A stretch of DNA of 64,000 nucleotides from Actinomycetospora callitridis. GTDB taxonomy: Bacteria; Actinomycetota; Actinomycetes; Mycobacteriales; Pseudonocardiaceae. This document shows, one piece after another, positions 15,215 through 23,535 of this stretch (position 1 is the stretch's first letter; every line of letters starts with the position of its first letter). Both the position numbers and the translations under genes were made by a program. The stretch is from assembly GCF_028737265.1 (NCBI RefSeq), contig NZ_JAQZAK010000007.1, positions 237,718 to 301,717 on the forward strand, written 5' to 3'. The notes below the pieces were generated by a model. That model was not told the origin of the DNA, ran no database searches, and worked only from the letters and a program-made list of their open reading frames with translations.

Positions 15215-16672
15215 GTGACCGTCACGCCCCACGCCGGCTCGGTCGACGATCCCGACCGCTCCTTCGGCTACGCGCCCGAGCTGAAGCGGACGCTGACCTC
15301 CTTCCAGATGTTCGCGATCTCGTTCGCCTCGGTCTCGGTGGTCATCGGCATCTTCGGGACCTACGACGACGTGCTCCAGTCGTCCGGCCCGGTCGGCATC
15401 TGGCTCTTCCCCGTCGTCGCGGTCGGCCAGGTCCTGGTGGCCCTGGTGTACGCGCAGTTCGCGGCGCGCATCCCGCTGAGCGGATCGTCCTACCAGTGGG
15501 CCTCCCGGCTGGCGAACCCGAGGATCGGCTGGCTGTTCGGTTGGCTCGTGGTGTGGAACGTCGGGCTCTCGACGGTCACGATCGACAACGCGCTGGCCAG
15601 CCAGTGCCTGATGCCGTTGCTCGGCATGGCGCCGGACGAGGGCATCGCCCGCGTGATCACGGTGCTGCTGCTGGTGGTCCAGGCGGTCATGGTCATCGTG
15701 TCGGTGCGCATCGTCGGCTGGACGAACTCGCTGGCCGTCGGCGTCGAGCTGGCGATCGTCGTCCTGCTCGGCATCGCGCTCGTCGTCACGGTCCTGCTCA
15801 CCGGCGACGGCTCCACGGACACCCTCTTCTCGCCGGGGATCGCCGCCGGCGACCCCCGCTACTTCGCGATCGGCGGCGGACTGGCCGCGGCGATGATCAT
15901 GGGCATGTCGACGCTCGTCGGCTTCGAGGCGTCGGCGAACATGGCCGAGGAGGCCAAGGACCCGTTCCGCACCGTCCCCCGGGCCATCGTCGGCTCCGTC
16001 GTCGTCGCGGCCGTCCTCGGGATGCTGTTCGTGGTGGCGCTCACCGTCTCGATCACCGACATCGACCGCGTCTCGCAGAGCGGGGCGGCCGTCGCGCAGA
16101 TCCTGACCGACCAGTTCGGGCCGGCGGTGGAACGCCCGCTGCTGCTCGTCATCGCGCTCGCGTTCTTCGCGGCGGCGCTGGCCGCGATGGCCGCCACGTC
16201 CCGCATCGTCTTCGCCATGTCCCGCGACGAACGCTTCCCGGCGCACGGGCTCTTCCGCCGGGTCGGGCGCCGGACCCGCACCCCGATCCCCGCGACGCTG
16301 CTCGTCCTGGTGCTGGGCGTCGTCCTGATGGCCGTGGTGCCGGGTGCCGCGCTGCTCCAGCTGATCCTGACCGGCGCCATCCTCATGTTCCTGCCGTACG
16401 GCATGACGATCGTGCTCTACCTCTCGGTGCGCTCCCGGCTCGATCGACGGGAGGGGGCGTGGGACCTCGGGCGGTGGGAGATGCCCGTGGCCGTCGCCGC
16501 GCTGCTGTGGGTCGTGGTCGCCCTGGTCATCGCCATCGCGACCTCACCGTCCGCGGGCCCCCTCCTGATCGTGACCGGGCTGATCCTGGTGGGCGGGGTG
16601 TACCTCGCCTACCTGCTGATGTTCCGGCGACACGTGCTCAGGACTCCTCGGTCTGGAGCTGACCCGGAGTGA
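15215..16672 (+). CDS. APC-superfamily amino-acid/amine permease
   Basis: 485 residues, about 12 membrane segments. Matches the amino acid-polyamine-organocation family: ELKRTLTSFQMFAISFASVS at the first segment, IPLSGSSYQWASRLANP, and SANMAEEAKDPFRTVPRAI, the typical loop of GABA/amino-acid permeases. It likely imports an amino acid or amine by cation symport; substrate unknown. GTG 15215 has GGAGGAG upstream. The last 35 bp overlap the convergent MmyB-like regulator. Confidence 0.93.
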   Translation: MTVTPHAGSVDDPDRSFGYAPELKRTLTSFQMFAISFASVSVVIGIFGTYDDVLQSSGPVGIWLFPVVAVGQVLVALVYAQFAARIPLSGSSYQWASRLANPRIGWLFGWLVVWNVGLSTVTIDNALASQCLMPLLGMAPDEGIARVITVLLLVVQAVMVIVSVRIVGWTNSLAVGVELAIVVLLGIALVVTVLLTGDGSTDTLFSPGIAAGDPRYFAIGGGLAAAMIMGMSTLVGFEASANMAEEAKDPFRTVPRAIVGSVVVAAVLGMLFVVALTVSITDIDRVSQSGAAVAQILTDQFGPAVERPLLLVIALAFFAAALAAMAATSRIVFAMSRDERFPAHGLFRRVGRRTRTPIPATLLVLVLGVVLMAVVPGAALLQLILTGAILMFLPYGMTIVLYLSVRSRLDRREGAWDLGRWEMPVAVAALLWVVVALVIAIATSPSAGPLLIVTGLILVGGVYLAYLLMFRRHVLRTPRSGADPE

Positions 16673-17504
16673 CGGTCTGGGGCCCGAGGACGGACAGGAG
16701 CTCCAGCTTCTCGTAGCTCGCGCTGCCCGGGACCGCGGTGTACACGAACAGCAGGTGGGACTGCTGGGGGTCGAGGAGCGTCTGGCAGTTGAGCTCCAGC
16801 TCGCCGACCTCGGGGTGCACGAAGCGCTTGACGTCGTGGGGTCGCAGGCCGATCTCGTGGGCGTCCCAGAGCGTCCGGAACTCCTCGCTCTGCGCGAGCA
16901 GGAGATCGGCGAGGTACGCGGCCCGCGACCCGGGGCCGCGCAGGGTGACCAGCCCGCGCAGGCCCGAGGCGTACATCCGCGAGAGGAACGCGTGCTCCCC
17001 GGGCGCGTAGAGCGCCCGGGACGCGGGGTCGGTGAACCACCGGTAGCCGCGGCTGCGCGCGGGACCCGTGTAGGCGGTCGCGTCACCGACGAGGGCCACT
17101 CCGAGCGGGCTCTGGCGCAGCGTCTCGCCCAGCTCGGTGACGATCTCGGCGGGGGTGTCGGCGAGGCGGTCGAGGATGCGCAGCAGACCAGGGCTGATGT
17201 GCTCGCTGGCCGTGCCCCGCACCGGTGGGTGGTGCCCGGCGAGCCGGAACAGGTGGTCGCGCTCCTCGAGCGAGAGGTGCAGCCCCTGCGCGATCGAGGC
17301 GATCATCTGCTCCGAGGGCTGCGGGCCGCGCTCCCGCTCGAGACGCGAGTAGTAGTCGGTCGACATGTGGCACAGCGCGGCCACCTCCTCACGCCGCAGC
17401 CCGCTCGTCCGGCGGCGCGCGCCACGCGGCACGCCGACGTCCTCGGGCTGCAGCACCTCGCGGCGCCGCCGCAGGAACGCCGCCAGCCCGGCCCGGTCGA
17501 TCAT
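16638..17504 (-). CDS. XRE-family regulator with MmyB-like ligand domain
   Basis: 288 residues. N-terminal helix-turn-helix of the MmyB group (RTSGLRREEVAALCHMSTDY, YSRLERERGPQPSEQMIASI) and a C-terminal PAS-like MmyB domain (NRLADTP-type region LDRLADTPAEIVTELGETL, RTLWDAHEIGLRPHDVKRF, HPEVGELELNCQTLLDPQQ). MmyB-type domains bind fatty-acid-like ligands in Streptomyces MmyB; many family members control adjacent dehydrogenase or transporter genes. ATG 17504 follows GAGGAGAGGG and the conserved promoter-like module at 17516-17571. It converges on the permease gene. Confidence 0.9.
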   Translation of the reverse strand: MIDRAGLAAFLRRRREVLQPEDVGVPRGARRRTSGLRREEVAALCHMSTDYYSRLERERGPQPSEQMIASIAQGLHLSLEERDHLFRLAGHHPPVRGTASEHISPGLLRILDRLADTPAEIVTELGETLRQSPLGVALVGDATAYTGPARSRGYRWFTDPASRALYAPGEHAFLSRMYASGLRGLVTLRGPGSRAAYLADLLLAQSEEFRTLWDAHEIGLRPHDVKRFVHPEVGELELNCQTLLDPQQSHLLFVYTAVPGSASYEKLELLSVLGPQTVTPGQLQTEES

Positions 17505-17515
17505 CGACTACCGCC

Positions 17516-17571
17516 CTCTCCTCGGTGCTCCCCCGTTCCTACCGGTGCGCGGCGGTAGGCAGCCACGGATC
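17516..17571 (-). promoter_or_regulatory. Promoter-like module upstream of the MmyB-like regulator (copy A)
   Basis: On the minus strand the parts are GATCCGTGG (17571-17563), 19 nt, GGTAGGAACG (17543-17534), 8 nt, CCGAGGAGAG (17525-17516, contains the ribosome site). The same blocks with the same 19-nt gap occur before the SanA-like gene (35544-35598). The 19-nt gap between the outer blocks suits a -35/-10 pair with TAGGAA as -10. Confidence 0.6.
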
Positions 17572-17604
17572 GTCGATCCCCCTCTCGGGCGATCGGTGGC
17601 CCGC

Positions 17605-17633
17605 GCAGCCACGGATCGGCAGGCCGTGGTTGC
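17605..17633. repeat. 29-bp imperfect palindrome sharing the CCGTGG core
   Basis: Arms GCAGCCACGG (17605-17614) and CCGTGGTTGC (17624-17633) are complementary at 9 of 10 positions around a 9-nt spacer. A diverged copy (24 of 29 matching) lies at 52070-52098, and the left arm recurs in the modules at 17563 and 35590. Probably an operator or promoter-associated element. Confidence 0.55.
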
Positions 17634-17724
17634 GCCGCCTCGCCGGCGGCCCCACCGACTGGCGTGACCACGCCCGACTGCTGCGCGTCTACACCCTCAC
17701 CACCCTCGCCGCGGTCGGCCTCCA

Positions 17725-17982
17725 CACTCGAAGGCCAGGGACGCCATGCTCGCCGCCACCGACACCGACACCGCGCCCTGGACGGTGGTGGAGTCCGAGG
17801 ACAAGCGGCGCGCCCGCCTGAACACGATTGCCCACCTGCTCGGCACGGTCCCCTGGACGCCGACCGACCTGTCGCCGCTGTCGATCCCGGCGCGCCCGCC
17901 GGGCGAGGGCTACGTGCGCCCGCCCCGCGAGCTCGCCCGTGCCGTCCCCGACCACGCGGCGATGCTGTTCGACGGATCCTGA
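17725..17982 (+). pseudogene. C-terminal remnant of polyphosphate kinase 2 (PPK2)
   Basis: The translation HSKARDAMLAATDTDTAPW followed by TVVESEDKRRARLNTIAHLL is the conserved end of class I PPK2, which makes nucleoside phosphates from polyphosphate. Only about 85 codons remain of the usual 250-300: the Walker A and B regions are absent, and upstream sequence in all three frames shows no PPK2 match. The stop at 17980-17982 looks like the native end. A short ATG frame (17746-17982) persists but cannot be catalytic. The 5' part was probably lost by deletion or rearrangement near the palindrome at 17605. Confidence 0.7.
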
Positions 17983-18021
17983 TCCAGAATGGGGTCTCAC
18001 GAACGCGAGGTGTGGCCCCGG

Positions 18022-18345
18022 ATGTCCGATCTGAACGACCCCCCACCGCCGGAGCGGGCGCGCCCGCTCTCCGACGAGGAGGAGGCGGTGCTCGCGCGGC
18101 TCGAGGCCGACCTCGCTCAGGACCCGGCGCCCACCGAGCTCCCTGAGCCCGTGCCGCCCGTGGTGGCGACACGGCCGGGCCCTCGGCCACGCACCCTGCT
18201 GGTGCAGGTCGTCGTGGTCGTGGGGCTGGCCGTGGTCCTGGCGCCCAGCGCCGCGGTCGGCGCCGTGATCGCGGTGGTCGTGCTCGCCGGTCCGGTCGCG
18301 GCCTCGCTGTGGGCCCTGCGGGGCACGGCCGGCTCCGCGTCCTGA
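18022..18345 (+). CDS. DUF3040 family membrane protein
   Basis: 107 residues. The opening RPLSDEEEAVLARLEADLAQ followed by DP is the DUF3040 signature; a Pro-rich stretch and two adjoining hydrophobic segments (LLVQVVVVVGLAVVLAPSAA; VGAVIAVVVLAGPVAASLWA) follow, as in other family members. Function unknown. ATG 18022 is preferred, but an in-frame ATG at 17989 is possible; neither has a strong ribosome site. Much of the gene is antisense to the tail of the convergent membrane-protein frame. Confidence 0.8.
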   Translation: MSDLNDPPPPERARPLSDEEEAVLARLEADLAQDPAPTELPEPVPPVVATRPGPRPRTLLVQVVVVVGLAVVLAPSAAVGAVIAVVVLAGPVAASLWALRGTAGSAS

Positions 18346-18773
18346 CCCCCGTCCTGATCCCCGAGCTGGTCGGCGCCGGGCCGGCCCGGCAGCGTCGCCG
18401 CGTAGCGCCGCACCCGGCGGGCCCGGAACACCGCGAACAGCGCCGCGGCGGCACCCAGCACGGCCAGCGGCGGCTCGAGCAGCAGCAGCCCGGCCGCGAG
18501 CAGCGCCCCGCCGAGCCCGAGGACCTGCCAGCGGCGCTGCGCCGCGAGACACCGTGCCCGCTCGCGTGCGATCTCGGCGGGGTCCGCGTCGACGACGGCC
18601 GGGACCGACTTCCCGTCCGCCCGGTCGCCCCGGAGGGCGAGCCAGGCGTTGGCCGCGCCCGCGAGCGCGAAGACGGCCGCCCACACCGGCGCCCCCTGGG
18701 ACGCCCGCACACCGGCCAGGGCCAGGAACCCGACCGCGAGCGCGACGTGGCGCCACGACACCGTGGTCCTCAT
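18117..18773 (-). CDS. Small membrane protein co-transcribed with the Nramp-like transporter; odd long tail
   Basis: 218 residues as read. Residues 1-135 look real, with hydrophobic segments at both ends (HVALAVGFLALAGVRASQGA; VLGLGGALLAAGLLLLEPPL). ATG 18773 overlaps the transporter stop as ATGA, so translation is coupled. From about residue 140 the protein is low-complexity Thr/Ala/Gly because the frame runs with no stop through the antisense of the DUF3040 gene to 18117. Such a 229-bp convergent overlap is unusual; either the tail is made, or the stop has been lost by mutation or sequencing error. No function recognised. Confidence 0.6.
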   Translation of the reverse strand: MRTTVSWRHVALAVGFLALAGVRASQGAPVWAAVFALAGAANAWLALRGDRADGKSVPAVVDADPAEIARERARCLAAQRRWQVLGLGGALLAAGLLLLEPPLAVLGAAAALFAVFRARRVRRYAATLPGRPGADQLGDQDGGQDAEPAVPRRAHSEAATGPASTTTAITAPTAALGARTTASPTTTTTCTSRVRGRGPGRVATTGGTGSGSSVGAGS

Positions 18774-20233
18774 GCGATCGCCCCCAGGAGCTCGAGGATC
18801 GCGACCACGCCGCAGACGGTGAGGAACACCGAACCGAGCACGACCAGCGTGCGCAGCGTCCGGCCCATCCGGTAGGGCTCCGGCAGGTTGACCTTGTCGA
18901 TGTACACCAGCCCGGCTCCGTAGATACCGCAGGCGAAGACGCCACCGAGGATCGACGCCGGCGTGACCAGGTCGGTGAAGCTCAGATCCGAGAGGATCGC
19001 GACGAGGGCGATGGCGCCGGTCCATCCGTAGACGACGGGCCGTATCCCGCGCTGCCCGCGCGACCGCACCTTCTCCGAGACCGCGGCGAGGCTCTCGTAC
19101 GCGGTCCAGGAGTAGGCCTCCCAGAGCGCGTAGATCGTGCCGAAGAGGACCATGACGATCGCGACGATGTAGAAGTACTCGAAGACCGGCGCCACCACGC
19201 CGAAGAACTGCGACTGGTAGGTCAGGACGTCGTTCTCCTCGGGCACCTGCTGCTGCGCGCCCAGGATCGTCGCCCCGTTCATCATGAACGCCACGGCGAT
19301 GACACCCAGGGCCAGGAACGCCGCGAGCATGTCGAAGAACGGGGCGCGGCTCCAGGCGCGCGCGGTCGCGACGTCGTCGGGATCGGTCGACAGCGGGATC
19401 GGTGCGCGGTCGTCCTTCGCCGCGAGGTCCTGCTCGATCCGGGCGGCGTCGCGGTGGCCGAGCATCCCCCACTTCTTCTCGCGCAACATGCCGGTGTAGC
19501 CGATGTAGTCGTACATCCCGCCGCCGAGACCGCCCATGAACACCGCGAGCTCGACCCACACCGACGTCTCGGCGACCTCGGGATACCGCTCCGCCACGAA
19601 GGGCGCGTAGTCGGGGAAGACCGGCAGCAGCCCGCGCAGGGCCGCGAGCCAGTCGGGGTTCGAGACGAACACCGCGATCAGGACCAGCAGCACCATGATC
19701 CCGGCGATCGCCACCTGCACCTTCTCGAGCACGGCGTAGCCGCCGACGAAGGACAGCACCGCGGCGACGAGCAGCACGCCGACGGCCCAGAGGGTGGCGT
19801 TGCCGAGGCCGAGGGCCTCCAGGTAGTCCCCGAGCGCCGTCGCCACCCCGCTGGCCCAGCCCGGGAACGAGGCGAAGCAGATCACCACCAGCACGATCGG
19901 GAACCAGCCGCGCGGCCCCGGCATCACCCGCGCGAAGCGCCGCATCGGGTGCTCCCCGGTGAGGGTGATGTAGCGGTTCGAGGCGTAGACGAGGGCGCCC
20001 TTGGCGAAGCAGCCGGCCACGACGGCCCAGAGGACGGCGTAGCCGAAGACGGCGCCCTCGCGGGAGGCGAGGATGGACTCGCCGCTGCCGATTGTGAGCG
20101 ACGCGATGATCGCCCCGGGTCCGAAGTACCGCAGAGCGGTCGCCACCCCCACCCGTCGCTTGCGCAGGGCCGCCGGCGCCTCGGGCAGACGGAGCACCGG
20201 GTCGGTGGCCCGGCTCGTCTCGAATGTCGACAT
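18770..20233 (-). CDS. Nramp-family-like transporter lacking canonical metal-binding motifs
   Basis: 487 residues, about 11 hydrophobic segments. The first segment reads YFGPGAIIASLTIGSGE, aligning with the Nramp TM1 but with GPGA where metal transporters have DPGN. TM6 reads VFMGGLGGGMYDYIGYTGML instead of the MPH motif. The overall fold assignment to the Nramp/APC-like group is good, yet the missing metal ligands argue against Mn/Fe transport. Control by an FCD-type GntR regulator next door would suit an organic acid substrate; that is inference. ATG 20233 is chosen; an in-frame GTG lies at 20242. Confidence 0.82.
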   Translation of the reverse strand: MSTFETSRATDPVLRLPEAPAALRKRRVGVATALRYFGPGAIIASLTIGSGESILASREGAVFGYAVLWAVVAGCFAKGALVYASNRYITLTGEHPMRRFARVMPGPRGWFPIVLVVICFASFPGWASGVATALGDYLEALGLGNATLWAVGVLLVAAVLSFVGGYAVLEKVQVAIAGIMVLLVLIAVFVSNPDWLAALRGLLPVFPDYAPFVAERYPEVAETSVWVELAVFMGGLGGGMYDYIGYTGMLREKKWGMLGHRDAARIEQDLAAKDDRAPIPLSTDPDDVATARAWSRAPFFDMLAAFLALGVIAVAFMMNGATILGAQQQVPEENDVLTYQSQFFGVVAPVFEYFYIVAIVMVLFGTIYALWEAYSWTAYESLAAVSEKVRSRGQRGIRPVVYGWTGAIALVAILSDLSFTDLVTPASILGGVFACGIYGAGLVYIDKVNLPEPYRMGRTLRTLVVLGSVFLTVCGVVAILELLGAIA

Positions 20234-20253
20234 GTCGATCACTCAGATCGTGT

Positions 20254-20265
20254 AGGAAATTTCCT
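20254..20265. promoter_or_regulatory. Palindromic operator between the Nramp-like transporter and gntR
   Basis: Perfect 12-bp palindrome AGGAAATTTCCT, in an AT-rich island between divergent starts (20233 and 20328). A TAGGGT hexamer directly after it could be the -10 of the gntR promoter. The FCD GntR regulator is the obvious binder, by position. Confidence 0.6.
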
Positions 20266-20327
20266 GTAGGGTGCGTGTGAGGCGGCTCACCCGTCAAGGG
20301 GTGGGTCCGGAGCGACGGGGTTCGGAC

Positions 20328-21026
20328 ATGAGCAGTGCAGCGACGGTCGGTCCGCTACCCCGCCGTCAGATGCTGGCCGACGACGTCCACGAGGCGATCA
20401 AGGCGCTGATCATGGATCACGTCCTCGAGCCGGGCGCCCGGGTCTCGATCGACGGCCTCGCGCGCCAGCTCGGGGTGTCGCCCACGCCGGTCCGCGAGGC
20501 GCTGGCGCGGCTGGAGTCGGCCGAGCTCGTGGTCAAGGAACCGCTGCGCGGCTACCGCACCTCGCCGCTGCTCTCCCGCGAGCAGCTCGACGACCTCTAC
20601 CAGTTCCGGCTGCTCATCGAGCCGTGGGCGGCGGCGCGCGCGGCCGAGCACGCCGACGCCGAGGGGCGGGAACGGCTCGAGGCCGAGATGCGGTCCTGCG
20701 CGACGCCCGCGAGCGACACCTACGACTCCTACAAGGCGCTCGCCGCGCACGACACCCGCTTCCACGTCCTGGTGGCCGAGCTGGCCGGCAGCGCGCAGGT
20801 CCGGCGGGCGTTCGAACGCACCCACTGCCACCTGCACGTCTTCCGGCTGCACTACGACCGCGGGCTGGGCGAGCGGACCCTCGCCGAGCACCGCCGGATC
20901 ACGCGCGCGGTCCTCGACCGCGACCCCGTGGCGGCCGAGGCGGCGATGCGCGGCCACCTCGAGGCCGCCTGCTACGAGCGTCTGCGCCCGGTCTCCGAGG
21001 AGGCCGGGGGGCCGACCCAGGGCTGA
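20328..21026 (+). CDS. GntR-family regulator, FCD type
   Basis: 232 residues. Winged helix at the N-terminus (DDVHEAIKALIMDHVLEPGA, VSIDGLARQLGVSPTPVREA) and an FCD ligand-binding domain (HDTRFHVLVAELAG, HRRITRAVLDRDPVAAEAAM then RGHLEA), whose Asp/His residues often hold a metal that contacts a carboxylate effector. It diverges from the Nramp-like transporter across the AGGAAATTTCCT palindrome and likely represses it. ATG 20328 fits the family start. Confidence 0.92.
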   Translation: MSSAATVGPLPRRQMLADDVHEAIKALIMDHVLEPGARVSIDGLARQLGVSPTPVREALARLESAELVVKEPLRGYRTSPLLSREQLDDLYQFRLLIEPWAAARAAEHADAEGRERLEAEMRSCATPASDTYDSYKALAAHDTRFHVLVAELAGSAQVRRAFERTHCHLHVFRLHYDRGLGERTLAEHRRITRAVLDRDPVAAEAAMRGHLEAACYERLRPVSEEAGGPTQG

Positions 21027-21040
21027 CCCCATCCCGTCCC

Positions 21041-21802
21041 TCATCCCATCCGCAGCACCTCCGAGGTCCCGAACCGCTCCGCGACGAGCTGCTTGACCCC
21101 GCGCGGGAAGTCGCGCTCGCAGGCGAGGTGGGTCGGGGTGAACTTCCGCATGGCGTCGGCGTCGCCGGCGTACGCGGCGGCGCAGAGCTCGGGGGCGACG
21201 TTGGCCAGGGCGAGGATGCCGCCCGCGCAGCCGAGCGCGCCGGCCATGTGGATCAGCGCCGGGTTCCCGGTCCAGACGGGCCCGGCGTAGGAGTCCACCG
21301 TGGCCAGCAGGCGGGTCGGGTCGCCCGACGAGTCCTTGCAGCCCGCGATGGGCAGCGGGGGCAGCATCTCCACCGGGATGCCGGGCGGGGAGACCGCCGG
21401 GAAGTGGTAGGCCAGCACCGGGGTCGCGCCCGCGGCGTCGGCGAGCTCGCGGTAGTAGCCGGACGGGTCGGCGAGCCCGCGCGGTGTGCGGGCGATGACC
21501 GCGTCCACGCCGGTGTCGGGGGCCCGCGCGGTCAGCGCCACGGCCTGGTGGGTCGACGCGGCCCCGGTGCCGCCCACCACCACGGCGTCCCCGACCGCGG
21601 CGCGCACCGCGGAGAACAGCCGCAGCCGCTCGTCGTCGTCCAGCGCGTCGGCCTCGCCGGTCGTGCCGGCCACGACGATCGCGTCGGCGCCGAGGTCGAC
21701 GAGCCGTGCGGCCAGGTCGGCCGTGGCGTCGGCGTCGAGCGCCCGGTGGTCGTCGAAGAGCGTCACCAGGGCGACGCCGACGCCGGTGAAGACGGGGTCC
21801 AT
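21041..21802 (-). CDS. DapA-superfamily aldolase (short form), likely 2-keto-3-deoxy sugar acid aldolase
   Basis: 253 residues, shorter than the usual 290-300. TIM-barrel class I aldolase of the DHDPS/NAL group: GTTGE at 46-50, active-site Tyr132 (LAYHFP) and Schiff-base Lys156 (GCKDSSGD). It would cleave a 2-keto-3-deoxy acid to pyruvate and an aldehyde. As last gene of the fucose/sugar-acid operon it may split 2-keto-3-deoxy-L-fuconate to pyruvate and lactaldehyde, though that is inferred. ATG 21802 follows GAGGAGG. Ends 14 bp from the convergent gntR gene. Confidence 0.88.
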   Translation of the reverse strand: MDPVFTGVGVALVTLFDDHRALDADATADLAARLVDLGADAIVVAGTTGEADALDDDERLRLFSAVRAAVGDAVVVGGTGAASTHQAVALTARAPDTGVDAVIARTPRGLADPSGYYRELADAAGATPVLAYHFPAVSPPGIPVEMLPPLPIAGCKDSSGDPTRLLATVDSYAGPVWTGNPALIHMAGALGCAGGILALANVAPELCAAAYAGDADAMRKFTPTHLACERDFPRGVKQLVAERFGTSEVLRMG

Positions 21803-21828
21803 GTCGTTCCTCCTCGCGGGGGGTCAGG

Positions 21829-23535
21829 TCAGTGGGATTCGCGCGGGACCTCGGCGCCGCCGGCCCCGACCAGGAAGTCGAGGTCGGCGCCGTGGTCGGC
21901 CTGCAGCACGTGCTCGGTGTAGAGGCGCGTCCAGCCGCGGGACTCCGCCGGCGCGGGCGCCCGCCACCGCTCCCGGCGGCGGGCCAGCTCGTCGTCGTCG
22001 ACGTGCAGGGTCAGCGAGCGCCCGGGCACGTCGAGCTCGATCTCGTCCCCGGTCTCCACCAGGGCGAGCGGTCCCCCGACGGCCGCCTCGGGCGCGACGT
22101 GCAGCACGACCGTGCCGTAGGCCGTGCCCGACATCCGCCCGTCACAGACCCGCACCATGTCCCGCACCCCGCGCTCGAGCAGCTTGCGGGGCAGCCCGAC
22201 GTTGGCGACCTCGGGCATGCCCGGGTAGCCGCGCGGGCCGCAGTAGCGCAGCACCAGCACCGTCGACTCGTCGATGTCGAGCTCGTCGCTGACCGCCCGG
22301 TACTCCTCGGGGGACTCGAAGACGAGCGCAGGGCCGCGGTGGCGCTGCAGCGACGGCGACGCCGCCGACTGCTTGATCACGGCACCGTCGGGGGCGAGGT
22401 TGCCCCGCAGCACGGCCGTCCCGCTGCCCGCGGGCGCCATCGGGCGGTCGAACGGGTGGATGACCTCGCGGTTCCAGCACGCCGCGTCCGCGATCGCGTC
22501 CCCGAGGGTGCTCCCGGCCACGGTGGGCCGCCCGAGGTGCAGCAGCCCGGCGATCTCCTGCATCACCGCGGGCAGCCCGCCCGCGTAGCAGAGGTCCTCC
22601 ATGAGGAACCGCCCCGAGGGCTCGAGGTCGACGAGCGTCGGCACGTCACGACCGAGCGCATCGACGTCGTCGAGCGAGAACGGCACGCCCAGCCGGCCCG
22701 CGATCGCCGCCAGGTGGATCACGGCGTTGGTCGAGCCGCCGATGGCCGCGTTGACCTTGACCGCGTCCTCGAACGCCTCGCGGACCATGATCGACGACGG
22801 GCGGACGTCGGCCTCCACCAGCTCGACGATGCGCTGACCCGCCCGTTGCGCGGTCTGGTCGCGGCGGGCGTCGACGGCGGGCCAGGTCGCCGAGTACGGG
22901 AGCTGCATCCCCAGCGCCTCGGCCAGGCAGGCCATCGTCGACGCGGTGCCCATCGTCATGCAGTGCCCGGGCGAGCGGGCCATCGCGCCCTCGGCCACCG
23001 CGCACTCGGCGGGCGTGATGGTCCCGGCCGCGAGCTCCTCCTCGAAGCGCCACACCTGCGTGCCCGAGCCGAGCTGACGGCCCTGGTACCGACCGCTGAG
23101 CATCGGCCCGCCGGTGACCATGATCGCCGGCAGGTCGACGCTCGACGCGGCCATGAGCAGCCCGGGTGTGGTCTTGTCGCAGCCCGAGAGCAGGACCAGC
23201 CCGTCGAGGGGGTTGGCCCGCATCAGCTCCTCGGCCTCCATCGCCAGCAGGTTGCGGTAGAGCATCGCCGTGGGGCGCAGCAGCGTCTCACCGAGCCCGG
23301 TGCACGGGAACTCGCGGGGGAACCCGCCGGCCTGCCACACGCCGCGCTTGACCGCCTCGGCGACGCGGTGCAGGTGGGCGTTGCACGGGACGAGCTCGGA
23401 CCACGTCGTGGCGATCCCGATGACCGGGCGCCCGTCGAAGACCTCGTCGGTGACGCCCTGGTTGCGCATCCACGAGCGGTGGATCATCCCGGACCGGCCT
23501 TCGGCGCCGAACCACGCCGCGCTGCGACCGCTCAT
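21829..23535 (-). CDS. IlvD/Edd-family [2Fe-2S] sugar-acid dehydratase (L-arabonate dehydratase type)
   Basis: 568 residues. Iron-sulfur ligands at Cys51 (PCNAHLH), Cys119 (SGCDKTTPG) and Cys192 (HCMTMGTASTMA). The spacing, 68 and 73 residues, equals that of Cys59/127/200 in Rhizobium L-arabinonate dehydratase, so this is a [2Fe-2S] sugar-acid enzyme rather than a branched-chain dihydroxyacid dehydratase. It would turn an aldonate into a 2-keto-3-deoxy acid. ATG 23535 has GGGAGG upstream and overlaps the gntR stop (ATGA). It sits in an operon that already has a fuconate dehydratase, suggesting a second aldonate (arabonate, galactonate or xylonate) uses the pathway. Confidence 0.92.
   Translation of the reverse strand: MSGRSAAWFGAEGRSGMIHRSWMRNQGVTDEVFDGRPVIGIATTWSELVPCNAHLHRVAEAVKRGVWQAGGFPREFPCTGLGETLLRPTAMLYRNLLAMEAEELMRANPLDGLVLLSGCDKTTPGLLMAASSVDLPAIMVTGGPMLSGRYQGRQLGSGTQVWRFEEELAAGTITPAECAVAEGAMARSPGHCMTMGTASTMACLAEALGMQLPYSATWPAVDARRDQTAQRAGQRIVELVEADVRPSSIMVREAFEDAVKVNAAIGGSTNAVIHLAAIAGRLGVPFSLDDVDALGRDVPTLVDLEPSGRFLMEDLCYAGGLPAVMQEIAGLLHLGRPTVAGSTLGDAIADAACWNREVIHPFDRPMAPAGSGTAVLRGNLAPDGAVIKQSAASPSLQRHRGPALVFESPEEYRAVSDELDIDESTVLVLRYCGPRGYPGMPEVANVGLPRKLLERGVRDMVRVCDGRMSGTAYGTVVLHVAPEAAVGGPLALVETGDEIELDVPGRSLTLHVDDDELARRRERWRAPAPAESRGWTRLYTEHVLQADHGADLDFLVGAGGAEVPRESH

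Noticed and set aside
12351..15218. 955-codon plus-strand frame
   Set aside because: Covers tetR, the monooxygenase and DUF4239 genes in antisense and spans two intergenic regions; composition is not protein-like.
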